From the NCBI RefSeq assembly GCF_000378625.1, contig NZ_KB905163.1, forward strand, positions 62,001-126,000: DNA of 64,000 nt, in the 5' to 3' direction. The notes beneath the pieces were generated by a model. The model did no database searches. It was not told where the DNA came from and saw only the letters and a program-made list of their open reading frames with translations. The DNA comes from Colwellia piezophila ATCC BAA-637. Lineage in GTDB: Bacteria; Pseudomonadota; Gammaproteobacteria; Enterobacterales; Alteromonadaceae. Made by a program: the position numbers and the translations under genes. Shown in pieces: positions 18,968-27,415 of the stretch (within the stretch, counting starts at the first letter, position 1; the number at the start of each line of letters is the position of its first letter).

Positions 18968-20218
18968 ATGAATCAAGCGCCGAGCATACTGCCGACATCA
19001 CTCAAAGATTTCGGTGTTAATTGTCACGAAATTAAGGTGGGAGGTATGCCCATAAGCCAGATTGAAAAGCTCGTTGGTAGTACTCCATATTACGCTTATG
19101 ATCGTCAACTTATCATTAACCGAGTTGCACAATTAACAAAAGCGCTACCAAAGCAGATAGCGATACATTATGCCGTTAAAGCAAACCCTTATCCCAGCCT
19201 AGTGCAATTAATGGCAAACCAAGTATCAGGCTTTGATGTTGCTTCAAAAAAAGAAATGCTCTTAGCCATGCAAACCGGTATGCCGGTCAATAAAATTAGC
19301 TTTACCGGGCCAGGGAAAACGACTGAAGATATCGGTGCAGCAATTGTTGCGGGAGTCACTTTACATGTTGAATCCGCAGGTGAAATATCTAAGATTGAAC
19401 GTGTAGCCAAGCAGCTAAAGGTTAAAGCAAACATTGCCATTAGAGTTAATCCTCAATTTGAACTAAAGTCTTCTGGTATGAAAATGTCTGGCGGCGCGAA
19501 ACCTTTTGGTATCGATGAGGAGCAAGTCCCCAAAATACTAAAAACCCTTCCTTTAGCGCAAGTTAACTTGCGGGGTTTCCATATATTCACTGGCTCACAA
19601 AACCTCAATGCTGATGCTATCACCTGTGCACAGCAGCAAACGTTTGCTTTGGCTGAGCATTTAGTCACCTTGGCAACACAAGTGACTAAGGTCAAAATAG
19701 AGTATTTAAATATCGGTGGCGGCTTTGGCGTGCCTTACTTTACTCATGAGCAGCCATTAACTATTTCAACAATCGCTGATAATTTACAAGCACTTTTAAA
19801 ACAATATAAAACCTTAGTTGATGGTGTAGAAATCATCATTGAACTCGGGCGTTATTTAGTGGCTGAAGCCGGAATTTACGTCTGTAAGATAATAGATAAA
19901 AAAGTGTCTAGGGGGACTAACTACTTAGTGTGTGATGGCGGTTTACATCATCACCTTGCTAATTCAGGTAATTTTGGCCAAGTTATTAGAAAAAACTACC
20001 CCTTAACGATTGGCAATAAACTCAACGCTAGTGAAACAGAGCAAGTTAATATTGTCGGGCCACTATGTACACCTCTCGATATCTTAGCTGACAAAATTAG
20101 ACTCCCTAAAGCTGACTTAGATGATTATGTCGTAATATTTCAGTCTGGTGCGTATGGCGCGTCAGCAAGTCCTAAGGACTTCCTTAGCCAGCCTCAGTTA
20201 AGCGAAATATTACTATAG
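18968..20218 (+). CDS. PLP-dependent decarboxylase, exosortase A-associated type
   Basis: 416 residues with the fold-type III layout of ornithine, arginine and diaminopimelate decarboxylases. PLP lysine is Lys71 in HYAVKANPYP; GGGFGVPY binds phosphate; ELGRYLVAEAG is the substrate-side motif; Cys367 in GPLCTPLD is the second active-site residue supplied across the dimer; FQSGAYGASASP follows. It resembles the TIGR03099-type family that accompanies exosortase systems. The amino acid substrate cannot be told from sequence. Neighbouring genes suggest it supplies an amine for acylation. Confidence 0.87.
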   Translation: MNQAPSILPTSLKDFGVNCHEIKVGGMPISQIEKLVGSTPYYAYDRQLIINRVAQLTKALPKQIAIHYAVKANPYPSLVQLMANQVSGFDVASKKEMLLAMQTGMPVNKISFTGPGKTTEDIGAAIVAGVTLHVESAGEISKIERVAKQLKVKANIAIRVNPQFELKSSGMKMSGGAKPFGIDEEQVPKILKTLPLAQVNLRGFHIFTGSQNLNADAITCAQQQTFALAEHLVTLATQVTKVKIEYLNIGGGFGVPYFTHEQPLTISTIADNLQALLKQYKTLVDGVEIIIELGRYLVAEAGIYVCKIIDKKVSRGTNYLVCDGGLHHHLANSGNFGQVIRKNYPLTIGNKLNASETEQVNIVGPLCTPLDILADKIRLPKADLDDYVVIFQSGAYGASASPKDFLSQPQLSEILL

Positions 20219-20308
20219 TTCTGATATTGGTATTAATTTTAAAATAAGCAGGGATAGTGACTATACTGGTATTAACTGGGTAATTGACACTCACATCATG
20301 GATTAATA

Positions 20309-21151
20309 ATGAACTGGAATAAGCGATTATTAAATACACCTATTATTGGCAATATCACCAAAAGGATCGTCTCTGCTAAGGCGAGCAGAGAAGCACATAG
20401 TATTTCCGAACATTTCACTGCATTTCTCCAACCCTATGTTGCGGTAGATCAAAAATTAAAAGATGAAGTATTCCGGATTCGTCATAATGTTTATTGTGAA
20501 GAGCTCGCTTTCGAAGATGTCAGAGAAGACGGCCTAGAGACTGATGAATTTGACCAACAATCGCTATTTTCTTTAATTAAGCATAAACCGACCGAAACAT
20601 TCACTAGCTGCGTGCGCTTAGTTACCTCAAACGGTCCTGATGAATTATTGCCGATAGAAAAGTATTGTATGGACTCCATTACTAATGAAGATCTAAGCCC
20701 TAAACGCTTTAATCGTAAGGAAATTGCCGAAATATCTCGCCTCGCGGTAAAGTCTGATTTTCGTCGTCGTAAAGCCGATCACTTTAAAGGCTCTAGCACG
20801 GGTGTAATCAGTGAAGTTAACTATTCAGAAACTGAATTACGCTGCTTCCCATTTATTGCTATTGGGCTATATATGGCTGCAGCAACGATGGGCATGAATA
20901 CAGGAATTCGTCATGTTTACGTGATGATGGAACCAAGACTTGCTCGTAGTATGAATTTTATTGGCATTAACTTTCAACAACTTGGCAAACCCGTTGACTA
21001 CCATGGTTTGCGTGCCCCTTACTATATTAACCCTGCAATTTTTATGAATAACCTTTCTCCTGGCTTTAAGAGTCTTTATAAAACCATTGAGAAAGACATT
21101 TGCTTGCAATTAGCACAAGCAGACCTAGCTTCACTAAAGAGCAATAAGTAA
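20309..21151 (+). CDS. PEP-CTERM/exosortase-associated acyltransferase (LuxI-like GNAT)
   Basis: 280 residues. The segment VFRIRHNVYCEELAFEDV is the typical start of acyl-homoserine-lactone-synthase-like GNAT enzymes, and EISRLAVKSDFRRRK follows. This matches the exosortase-associated acyltransferase family (TIGR03694-type). Such enzymes move an acyl group from a carrier to an amine. It begins 90 bp after the decarboxylase, the longest gap in the operon. No signal peptide. The product is not known; an N-acyl amine is the simplest guess from context. Confidence 0.85.
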   Translation: MNWNKRLLNTPIIGNITKRIVSAKASREAHSISEHFTAFLQPYVAVDQKLKDEVFRIRHNVYCEELAFEDVREDGLETDEFDQQSLFSLIKHKPTETFTSCVRLVTSNGPDELLPIEKYCMDSITNEDLSPKRFNRKEIAEISRLAVKSDFRRRKADHFKGSSTGVISEVNYSETELRCFPFIAIGLYMAAATMGMNTGIRHVYVMMEPRLARSMNFIGINFQQLGKPVDYHGLRAPYYINPAIFMNNLSPGFKSLYKTIEKDICLQLAQADLASLKSNK

Positions 21152-21194
21152 AAAAAATACAACTTAACAGCGGCTAACCGCTAAGCGCAATCCC

Positions 21195-22868
21195 ATGTTA
21201 CCGAAACTTGCCTCACTTATTGAAGATAGCCTTTGTTCAAACTCAAGCCTGTCAATTGACCCCTCACTACTTGCTCATTCCATACAAGGCACCGAGGGAT
21301 TAGATAACTTTTCCGATAAGCAAAGAAGTCTACTGGCTATTATTACGTTAAGCCAGGTAAGTGAAATTAAGGTACTGCTCGATTTAGCTAACCAATGTGC
21401 AACAGATGAAGAACTCGCTTTTTCGTTGTACCCCATTAGTACCGGTAATAATTGGGGCTATGGCACAAGTCAGCCTGCAGGTTTAAGCAAAACTATAATC
21501 CTTTTAGATTTAGGTAACTTAACTAACATAAGTCATTTTGATAGTGAATTGGGCTTAGTGACTATTGAACCAGGCGTTACCCAGCAGCAATTGAGCGACT
21601 ATTTAATTGCACATAATCATCACTACATGGTGCCCGTGACGGGCGCAGGCCCTAGTTGTTCCATCCTATCCAATGCATTAGAACGTGGTTATGGTATAAC
21701 CCCTTATACCGATCATTTTAGCGCAGTGACTAGCATTCAAGGTTTTTGGGGAAATGGCACCCCTTATCAATCTGCTGTCAATGAGCTAGATGCTAGCGAA
21801 GAAAAGTTCGTCGACAAAACCTTTAAGTGGGGGCTAGGCCCATATTTAGAAGGGCTATTCACTCAATCAAACCTTGGTATTGTCAGCCAAATGACCATTC
21901 GCTTAGCTAAAGTAAAGCCTGATTTTACCTCTTTTTTTATCCAGATGGATGATGATGGCTTACTTGAAAAAGTAGTGCCTTTAATTCGACAGGTTTTACA
22001 AGATTACGAGGGTATTGTCGGATCCATTAACTTAATGGATCAACGCCGCTTGTTATCGATGTTTGCTAAAAACCCCAATGGTTACGATGCCCATAAAGTA
22101 ATGTTAAATAAAGACATTAATGTTTTAGCTAAAGATTTAAAAGCCCCTTGTTGGACTGTCGTTGGTAGTATCTACGGTAGTCGCCGAGTCGTTAAAGCGG
22201 TAAAAAAAGAAATAAATGACATTTTCAAACAACTGCCTTGTAAGCGAGTTTACTCAAATAGCCCGGCAATTTTTATCGCAAATAAATTAATCAAACACCT
22301 GCCAACCCCGTTGATTAATAGGATTCCCACCTTAAGTAAAATAGCAGAACAACTCGATTCCTTTAATAAAGGCAAGGAGATTATGCTTGGTAAACCCAAT
22401 AAGGTCGCCTTAAAACTCGCTTATTGGCGTCATAAAGATGCCGAGAGTTTCGATAAAAACACCTTATCTCCTGGGAAAGATGGTTGTGGATTACTTTGGT
22501 ATGCGCCATTAATAATAATGAAAGCAAAAAAAATGCGGGAGTTCGTCGAGTTTATTAGAGAAACTTGTCCAAGATTTAACATTGAACCTTTCATCACTTT
22601 CACCAACTTAAAACATGACTGTGTTGATAGCACTATCCCAATAGTCTTTGACTTGAGTAACCCTAAAGCAGTTAATGATGCGCATAATTGTTTAAAAGCA
22701 TTAGTTGAAGAAGGCCTTAAAAAAGGCTTTGTCCCTTATCGACTTAATATCGATCAGCAACAATGGTTGCTTAACAAAGATAGTGATTTTTGGCGAACAG
22801 TTAACCAACTAAAAATGAGCTTAGACCCCTATAATATTTTAAGCCAAGGACGATATAACCCGAGGTAA
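21195..22868 (+). CDS. FAD-linked oxidase of the VAO/PCMH family
   Basis: 557 residues with the FAD-binding type 4 domain: PISTGNNWGYGTSQPAG is the pyrophosphate-binding loop, followed by LGLVTIEPGVTQQQL and SNALERGYGITPY. The C-terminal substrate-domain ends in LDPYNILSQGRYNP, much as in 4-cresol dehydrogenase and vanillyl-alcohol oxidase. It is the last gene of the patatin operon, 43 bp after the acyltransferase. A flavin oxidase of this kind is not a usual part of exosortase gene sets. It probably tailors the acylated product, and its true substrate is unknown. Confidence 0.85.
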   Translation: MLPKLASLIEDSLCSNSSLSIDPSLLAHSIQGTEGLDNFSDKQRSLLAIITLSQVSEIKVLLDLANQCATDEELAFSLYPISTGNNWGYGTSQPAGLSKTIILLDLGNLTNISHFDSELGLVTIEPGVTQQQLSDYLIAHNHHYMVPVTGAGPSCSILSNALERGYGITPYTDHFSAVTSIQGFWGNGTPYQSAVNELDASEEKFVDKTFKWGLGPYLEGLFTQSNLGIVSQMTIRLAKVKPDFTSFFIQMDDDGLLEKVVPLIRQVLQDYEGIVGSINLMDQRRLLSMFAKNPNGYDAHKVMLNKDINVLAKDLKAPCWTVVGSIYGSRRVVKAVKKEINDIFKQLPCKRVYSNSPAIFIANKLIKHLPTPLINRIPTLSKIAEQLDSFNKGKEIMLGKPNKVALKLAYWRHKDAESFDKNTLSPGKDGCGLLWYAPLIIMKAKKMREFVEFIRETCPRFNIEPFITFTNLKHDCVDSTIPIVFDLSNPKAVNDAHNCLKALVEEGLKKGFVPYRLNIDQQQWLLNKDSDFWRTVNQLKMSLDPYNILSQGRYNPR

Positions 22869-22898
22869 TACCAATTGGACTGATTAACCGGATAAAAA

Positions 22899-22928
22899 AA
22901 GCCCGCTAAGATGACGCTTAGCGGGCTT
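22899..22928 (-). terminator. Intrinsic terminator of the HDOD gene
   Basis: AAGCCCGCTAAG (22899-22910) and CTTAGCGGGCTT (22917-22928) form a perfect 12-bp stem with a 6-nt loop. On the minus strand it is followed by seven T, so it ends the leftward HDOD transcript. It may also stop the rightward oxidase operon, though without a good T-run. Confidence 0.85.
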
Positions 22929-22975
22929 AATACAATAGTTTGTGTCAAGAAATTCACTTCATCTACATCTACAGG

Positions 22976-23827
22976 CTAATAAAGCATCGAAGTGTTAGGA
23001 TTCAAAATACACAATAAGCCTAAACGTTCTAAATCACAATAATCAACAGCATTAGCTAACATATCCATATCAATACCCAGTTGTTTTAGCTGCGAACCGG
23101 TTAATAACTCACTGTAATCTAGGTTTTGTCCTTTAAATACTTGGCTATTACTCATCACTCGCTTAGCTACATATAACAACTGTGTTTCGGTGTTGTACTG
23201 ACTTAAGTCGTCAATATCTTGATCTCGAATAGGAGCAAAAATACTATAAGGTAACTGCCATTGTTTTAGTAATTCAGCAGAACACTCACCAAAAGTAAAA
23301 CCTAAAATATCTTGTTGTTTCACCCAAGGTAGTAGGTTGATATCCTGACTTTCACAAGCATGCTGCTTGTCAGCCGTAATTTGATGTACCACTAACTCAC
23401 CTAAGTTATGCAGTAAGCCTAAAATAAACAGTCGCTCTGCATGAACAATACCTAAGCTGGTGCCTAAAAATTTCATCAGTAAGGCACAATCAATACTTTT
23501 TACCCAAAAATCATCAAGGTAATCTTGGTTGGCATCAATGCCTTTAAATGCTTCAGTGGTGAAATAAGCAATCACAAGGTTATAGACCTCAGTAATACCT
23601 AAAACTAATACCGCTTTAGAGATGGTATCGATTTTACCTGAGTAATTAAAAAAGGGGCTATTAGCCAACTTTAATACGCTACCAGCAAGCGCAGGATCAA
23701 GTAAAATAACTTCTGAAATATCATCTATAGTTGATGCTTCATCATCAATTAATTCTCTGATCCTTATAAAAGAATCAGATAAAACAAAAATCTTACCCGC
23801 TTGCTCTACATATTCATCTGCGGTCAT
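22976..23827 (-). CDS. HDOD domain protein (first of two)
   Basis: 283 residues filled by one HDOD domain: ILLDPALAGSVLKLANSPFF, IDTISKAVLVLGITEVYNLV and FILGLLHNLGELVV. HDOD proteins resemble HD phosphohydrolases but lack the catalytic residues; here the HD pair reads HN, so a signalling or scaffold role is likelier than hydrolysis. A paralogue with the same layout is encoded at 31007-31849. It stands alone between the oxidase operon and the DUF2797 gene. Confidence 0.85.
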   Translation of the reverse strand: MTADEYVEQAGKIFVLSDSFIRIRELIDDEASTIDDISEVILLDPALAGSVLKLANSPFFNYSGKIDTISKAVLVLGITEVYNLVIAYFTTEAFKGIDANQDYLDDFWVKSIDCALLMKFLGTSLGIVHAERLFILGLLHNLGELVVHQITADKQHACESQDINLLPWVKQQDILGFTFGECSAELLKQWQLPYSIFAPIRDQDIDDLSQYNTETQLLYVAKRVMSNSQVFKGQNLDYSELLTGSQLKQLGIDMDMLANAVDYCDLERLGLLCILNPNTSMLY

Positions 23828-23942
23828 CTTGGTCCCTTAATTACAGCAGTCTATAAAGTTGACTATTAAGTGGTTAAGTAATCTTACTTACCCGTTAGCT
23901 AATTATAGCTAACTATAATGAGTTATTCTCAAGTTCAAACTA

Positions 23943-24794
23943 TTAATAGTCAATACTTATTTGATATGAACTAAATTTTCGCATGTTAATAACACCTTTA
24001 TCAAAGATTAAATATTGGCCTTTAATCCCTAAAAGCAGTCCTGAAACCGTTGCTGTCTTATCAAAATTAAACGAACTAATCTTACTTAAGTACTCATTGA
24101 CCGGGTAATGGATCTCTTGTACTTCTGCATTCAATTCTTTTATTGCGTCACTGCCAAATTTAAGCCTCAGTTGCGATAAGCGTAAACTAATCTCTGGGAT
24201 TAACTCTTCTGCTTTAGCTTTTAAGTCTAAAGGCTCTGGTTCACCTTTTAGCATGGCACGCCAATTTGTTTTATCGCTAATAAATTCCGCCAGTGCTATT
24301 TCAACAAGCCCAGACTGTAAGCGAGTACTTACCTTAAAGATAGGGAGCGCTTGGCAAGCACCTTGGTCAATCCAACGCGTTGGTAATTGAGTATGACGAG
24401 TTATGCCAACTTTCAAGCCTGAACTATTGGCTAGGTAAACATAATGGTCAACCATACAGTGACTTTCTCCCCATTCAGGCTCACGACAAGTGCCTAGATG
24501 AAAGTGACAAGTTTCTGGTTTCATTATACACATATCGCATTGAGCGAGCTTACTCATGCATGGGTAACAATACCCTTGAGAGTAGCTTTTTTTGGTACGT
24601 TTACCACAATGCTTACAAGCAATAGTACCGGTAAAATGTAAACTGATATGCTTACCTATTAAAGGGTTCAGCTCAATACTCTGCTTAGTGCCATCTGCGC
24701 TAAGGCTAGCTAAAGGTAATTGATACTGGACGACATTATTACTATCAAGTTGTGCGGTAAGTTTCTCTATCGCACCGACTTCACTAATTGGCAT
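23943..24794 (-). CDS. DUF2797 family protein with zinc-ribbon-like cysteines
   Basis: 283 residues. The central part is rich in cysteine: CKHCGK, CYPCMSKLAQCDMC, then CHFHLGTC and the motif EPEWGESHCMVDHYVYLANSSGLKVGITR, followed by RWIDQGA. This is the DUF2797 pattern; the YLANSSGLKVGITR stretch recalls a GIY-YIG fold. Four CxxC-like groups suggest zinc binding. Function is unknown; nucleic-acid binding would fit. The MITE-like element at 24828-25059 begins 33 bp before its start codon, so its promoter must lie in or beyond that element. Confidence 0.8.
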   Translation of the reverse strand: MPISEVGAIEKLTAQLDSNNVVQYQLPLASLSADGTKQSIELNPLIGKHISLHFTGTIACKHCGKRTKKSYSQGYCYPCMSKLAQCDMCIMKPETCHFHLGTCREPEWGESHCMVDHYVYLANSSGLKVGITRHTQLPTRWIDQGACQALPIFKVSTRLQSGLVEIALAEFISDKTNWRAMLKGEPEPLDLKAKAEELIPEISLRLSQLRLKFGSDAIKELNAEVQEIHYPVNEYLSKISSFNFDKTATVSGLLLGIKGQYLIFDKGVINMRKFSSYQISIDY

Positions 24795-24827
24795 AATTGC
24801 TCTCTATTTTATTTCTGTTTGACTAAA

Positions 24828-25059
24828 TAACCTGAACTCTGGATAAGCAGCATTTGCTCAATATTCCCCTTTATCCGATTCTCAGCGTTAAAACGTCGAT
24901 AAATAACCCGTTATTCATAAACGTTTTGCCTTGATAATCGAATAAATTGAAACATCGATAGAGTATATCGCTACTTAAACTTGTAAACTTTGTTCTTAAC
25001 AACCGTAAATTGTTGTTTTTACTTAAACATCAAACACTCATCATCCAGAGTTCAGGTTA
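24828..25059. mobile_element. MITE-like element with perfect 17-bp inverted ends
   Basis: TAACCTGAACTCTGGAT at 24828-24844 is the exact reverse complement of 25043-25059. The outer TA may be a target duplication. Similarity of the arms continues weakly for some 15 bp. The 232-bp element has no open reading frame; inside is a hairpin with arms AAAACGT and ACGTTTT around AAATAACCCGTTATT (near 24893). It occupies most of the 364-bp gap between the DUF2797 start and the arfB stop. I see nothing else in this gap. Confidence 0.75.
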
Positions 25060-25158
25060 AATATTAAATTTGAGGGTAGCGTTAAAGTACCTTAACTTTT
25101 TTAGTTTGTCTAAATGTTCAGCTACCCTTTTCAGTGATATTAAAGGCCGAACACCTAG

Positions 25159-25572
25159 CTAAAATTGAACTTTTTTTCGTGTTTGTTTAACCTCTTTTCG
25201 GTTTGACTTTCCTGTCAGACGCCTTTGTACTGAGCCCCTGGTCGGTTTTGTCGCTCGTCTATTTTTTTGCACCACCATCACTGAATGAATGAAGTCCTTT
25301 AGTCGAGATAGGGCATCGTCTTTATTCATTTCTTGCGTACGAAAACTTTGTGCTTTAATAATAACCACCCCATCTTTAGTGACACGGCTATCTTTAGAAG
25401 CAAGTAAGCGTTCTTTATAAATGACTGGTAGAGATGAACGTTTGATATCAAACCGCAAGTGGATAGCTGTGGCCACTTTATTAACACGTTGGCCGCCATT
25501 ACCTGTAGCACGGATAGCACTCAACTCTATTTCCCAACCAGCCAAAATTACATTGTTTGATATTTCAAGCAC
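25159..25572 (-). CDS. arfB: Alternative ribosome-rescue factor B (peptidyl-tRNA hydrolase)
   Basis: 137 residues. The GGQ motif is at 26-28 within RATGNGGQRVNKVATAIHLRFD, the catalytic loop shared with class I release factors. The tail is strongly basic (KSNRKEVKQTRKKVQF), which in ArfB enters the empty mRNA channel of stalled ribosomes. Length fits E. coli ArfB. It is divergent from the GIY-YIG gene with 34 bp between starts, so their promoters overlap. Confidence 0.92.
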   Translation of the reverse strand: MLEISNNVILAGWEIELSAIRATGNGGQRVNKVATAIHLRFDIKRSSLPVIYKERLLASKDSRVTKDGVVIIKAQSFRTQEMNKDDALSRLKDFIHSVMVVQKNRRATKPTRGSVQRRLTGKSNRKEVKQTRKKVQF

Positions 25573-25606
25573 TTTTAATTACCCTTTATACACTCTGACA
25601 TTATTT

Positions 25607-25900
25607 ATGATGAACCAGTTATTCAAAATGATAGAACATAACAAGACCACAACTTGGTGGGTTTATTTACTACGTTGTAGCGATAATAGCTTATATGCTG
25701 GTGTTACCACCGATATACACCGCCGTATTGATGAACATAATAACAGTAAACTTGGCGCAAAATATACCCGTGCAAGACGACCTGTAAGCCTGGCGTATAT
25801 TGAGGAAGCTGATAATAAAAGTTTAGCGTGTAAAAGAGAGTATAAAATACGCCATCTCGCCAAAGTTAAGAAAGAACTGCTAGTCAGCAATTATCTGTAA
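25607..25900 (+). CDS. Small GIY-YIG nuclease-fold protein (UPF0213/YhbQ type)
   Basis: A single GIY-YIG domain of about 97 residues. WWVYLLRCSDNSLYAGVTTD is the GIY-YIG start, RRIDEHN carries the conserved Arg, and AKYTRARRPVSLAYIEEA with KREYKIR follows. The open frame extends upstream over arfB, but ATG codons at 25607, 25610 and 25628 are the realistic starts; I use 25607. E. coli YhbQ is the nearest well-known relative; its activity is poorly defined. Confidence 0.85.
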   Translation: MMNQLFKMIEHNKTTTWWVYLLRCSDNSLYAGVTTDIHRRIDEHNNSKLGAKYTRARRPVSLAYIEEADNKSLACKREYKIRHLAKVKKELLVSNYL

Positions 25901-26010
25901 AATTAACAGGTCTGCTCAGTTAGCGATATGCACTTTTTTTTCGATTTAGGGCAAAAGTACTGTTAGAATGCAGCGGTCATAAAAATATTATTAAAAATTA
26001 AGTTGTAGCC

Positions 26011-26733
26011 ATGTCTATAAAAGAAATGTTTATTGAAAATTATTGCTCTCTTAGCGCTGATAAAATCAGCTTTACGCGCCAACAAGGCAGTGATTTTGCC
26101 AAGCAAGTAGCTGATGATTTTAATCCCTTACACAATATTGATGCAAGACGTTTCTGTGTACCCGGTGATTTACTTTTTTCAATTATTATCGCCAAATCTG
26201 GGCTTCATCAGCAAATGACCTTCAATTTTTCTGGCATGGTTAGCGACAATGTTAACCTCACTTTCCCTCAGGAAATTGATAATCATTACGATATTAAAGA
26301 TGATAAAGATAAAACCTGTTTAACCGTTAGTGTCAGTGGTAAATCGACTCACAACCCCATTCTAATTAATGCGTTAACGAAAGCCTATGTAGATTTTTCT
26401 GGCCAGACTTTCCCCGATATTTTGGTTAAATTAATGTCTGAAAATAATGTCATGATCAATCCTTCACGCCCTATGGTAATGTACCAATCAATGTCTATCG
26501 ATTTACATACCTTAGTCGCTGATTCAATAACCTTAAAGCTAGCAAAAACTAGCTTATCCATTAATGGAAAACGTGGTGATGCCTGGCTTGAGTTTGATTT
26601 ATTATCAAACGATAAGGTTATTGGTCATGGTAAGAAACATATGCTGTTAAGTGGTCTTCGTCCCTATGAGCAAGAAACTATCGATGCTATGGTGAGCCAA
26701 TACCGTGAAAGTAAAGCCAGTTACCTAGCTTAG
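26011..26733 (+). CDS. DUF3581 family protein
   Basis: 240 residues, no signal peptide and no membrane helices. I recognise it as DUF3581, a family limited mostly to marine gammaproteobacteria, from the opening FIENYCSLSADKISFTRQQG and ADDFNPLHNIDARRFCVPGDLLF. The NPLH...F-G-DLL pattern recalls a hot-dog (MaoC-like) fold, which would suggest binding of an acyl thioester, but this is only a resemblance. No known function. It is a single gene, followed by a convergent small gene. Confidence 0.75.
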   Translation: MSIKEMFIENYCSLSADKISFTRQQGSDFAKQVADDFNPLHNIDARRFCVPGDLLFSIIIAKSGLHQQMTFNFSGMVSDNVNLTFPQEIDNHYDIKDDKDKTCLTVSVSGKSTHNPILINALTKAYVDFSGQTFPDILVKLMSENNVMINPSRPMVMYQSMSIDLHTLVADSITLKLAKTSLSINGKRGDAWLEFDLLSNDKVIGHGKKHMLLSGLRPYEQETIDAMVSQYRESKASYLA

Positions 26734-26762
26734 CTACTTACTATGCTAGGGCATAAGGTTAC

Positions 26763-27299
26763 TTAGCGACGATATCCCTGCTCAAAGACACTTTGTTGCT
26801 GTCGCTTCTTTTCATGACAATAAGCAAACTCGCTCAGGTTTTTGGGCCGTTGACACTTACTTGGTTGCTGATAAAACAGTAACCAAGCCTGTCTCTTTAC
26901 CCCTTGGTATTTTGATTTAATTACAATAGCGCTGCTTTGATTGAAACTAACCAGTTTTTTTGGTCGATAAAGGCTCGGATTTTTCTTGGTAGCCTTATGG
27001 CTAGTATTTTTTACCAAGCTACTTTTCTGTTTATTGCTTTTTTTCCTACGCTTTTTTTTCTTAACCTTAACCACAGCGCTATGCTCACATTGCCACCACA
27101 ACTTTCTCGCTTTATCTTCCTTGCGCCTAAGGCTCTGACCGCGTTTTAATGAGTAACCATTACGTTGTAAAGCTTGAATATTATGTAACTTTTTCAGGAG
27201 TGGCTTGCAACGTTTTTTAGCCTCAGTCGCGGGGCTCAATGGCAGAATAAACAGCAATACCATTAAGTAAAGCATGGTGGAATTAATAACTCTCTTCAT
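26763..27299 (-). CDS. Secreted, strongly basic protein of unknown function
   Basis: 178 residues with a signal peptide (cleavage expected after PATEA). The mature protein is very rich in Lys and Arg, including KVKKKKRRKKSNKQK, and has four cysteines (CKP, CEH, CQRP, YCHEK), which could form two disulfides in the periplasm. The segment around LHNIQALQRNGYSLKRGQSL looks conserved rather than random. I do not recognise a named family. It is divergent from the exported DNA ligase gene with 116 bp between starts, so a role with extracytoplasmic DNA is possible. Confidence 0.65.
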   Translation of the reverse strand: MKRVINSTMLYLMVLLFILPLSPATEAKKRCKPLLKKLHNIQALQRNGYSLKRGQSLRRKEDKARKLWWQCEHSAVVKVKKKKRRKKSNKQKSSLVKNTSHKATKKNPSLYRPKKLVSFNQSSAIVIKSKYQGVKRQAWLLFYQQPSKCQRPKNLSEFAYCHEKKRQQQSVFEQGYRR

Positions 27300-27415
27300 A
27301 ACAGCAGTCCTTGCTCTAAATTAAACATCCTTTTTTCAAATATAGACTAGACTTTACTTTTTAGCATTGTTATCAAAAAACATACGCTAAAAAAATGATT
27401 TACATGGAGGTAATG

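Noticed and set aside
25421..25606. N-terminal extension of the GIY-YIG protein over arfB
   Set aside because: It is antisense to arfB and the GIY-YIG domain starts after ATG 25607.
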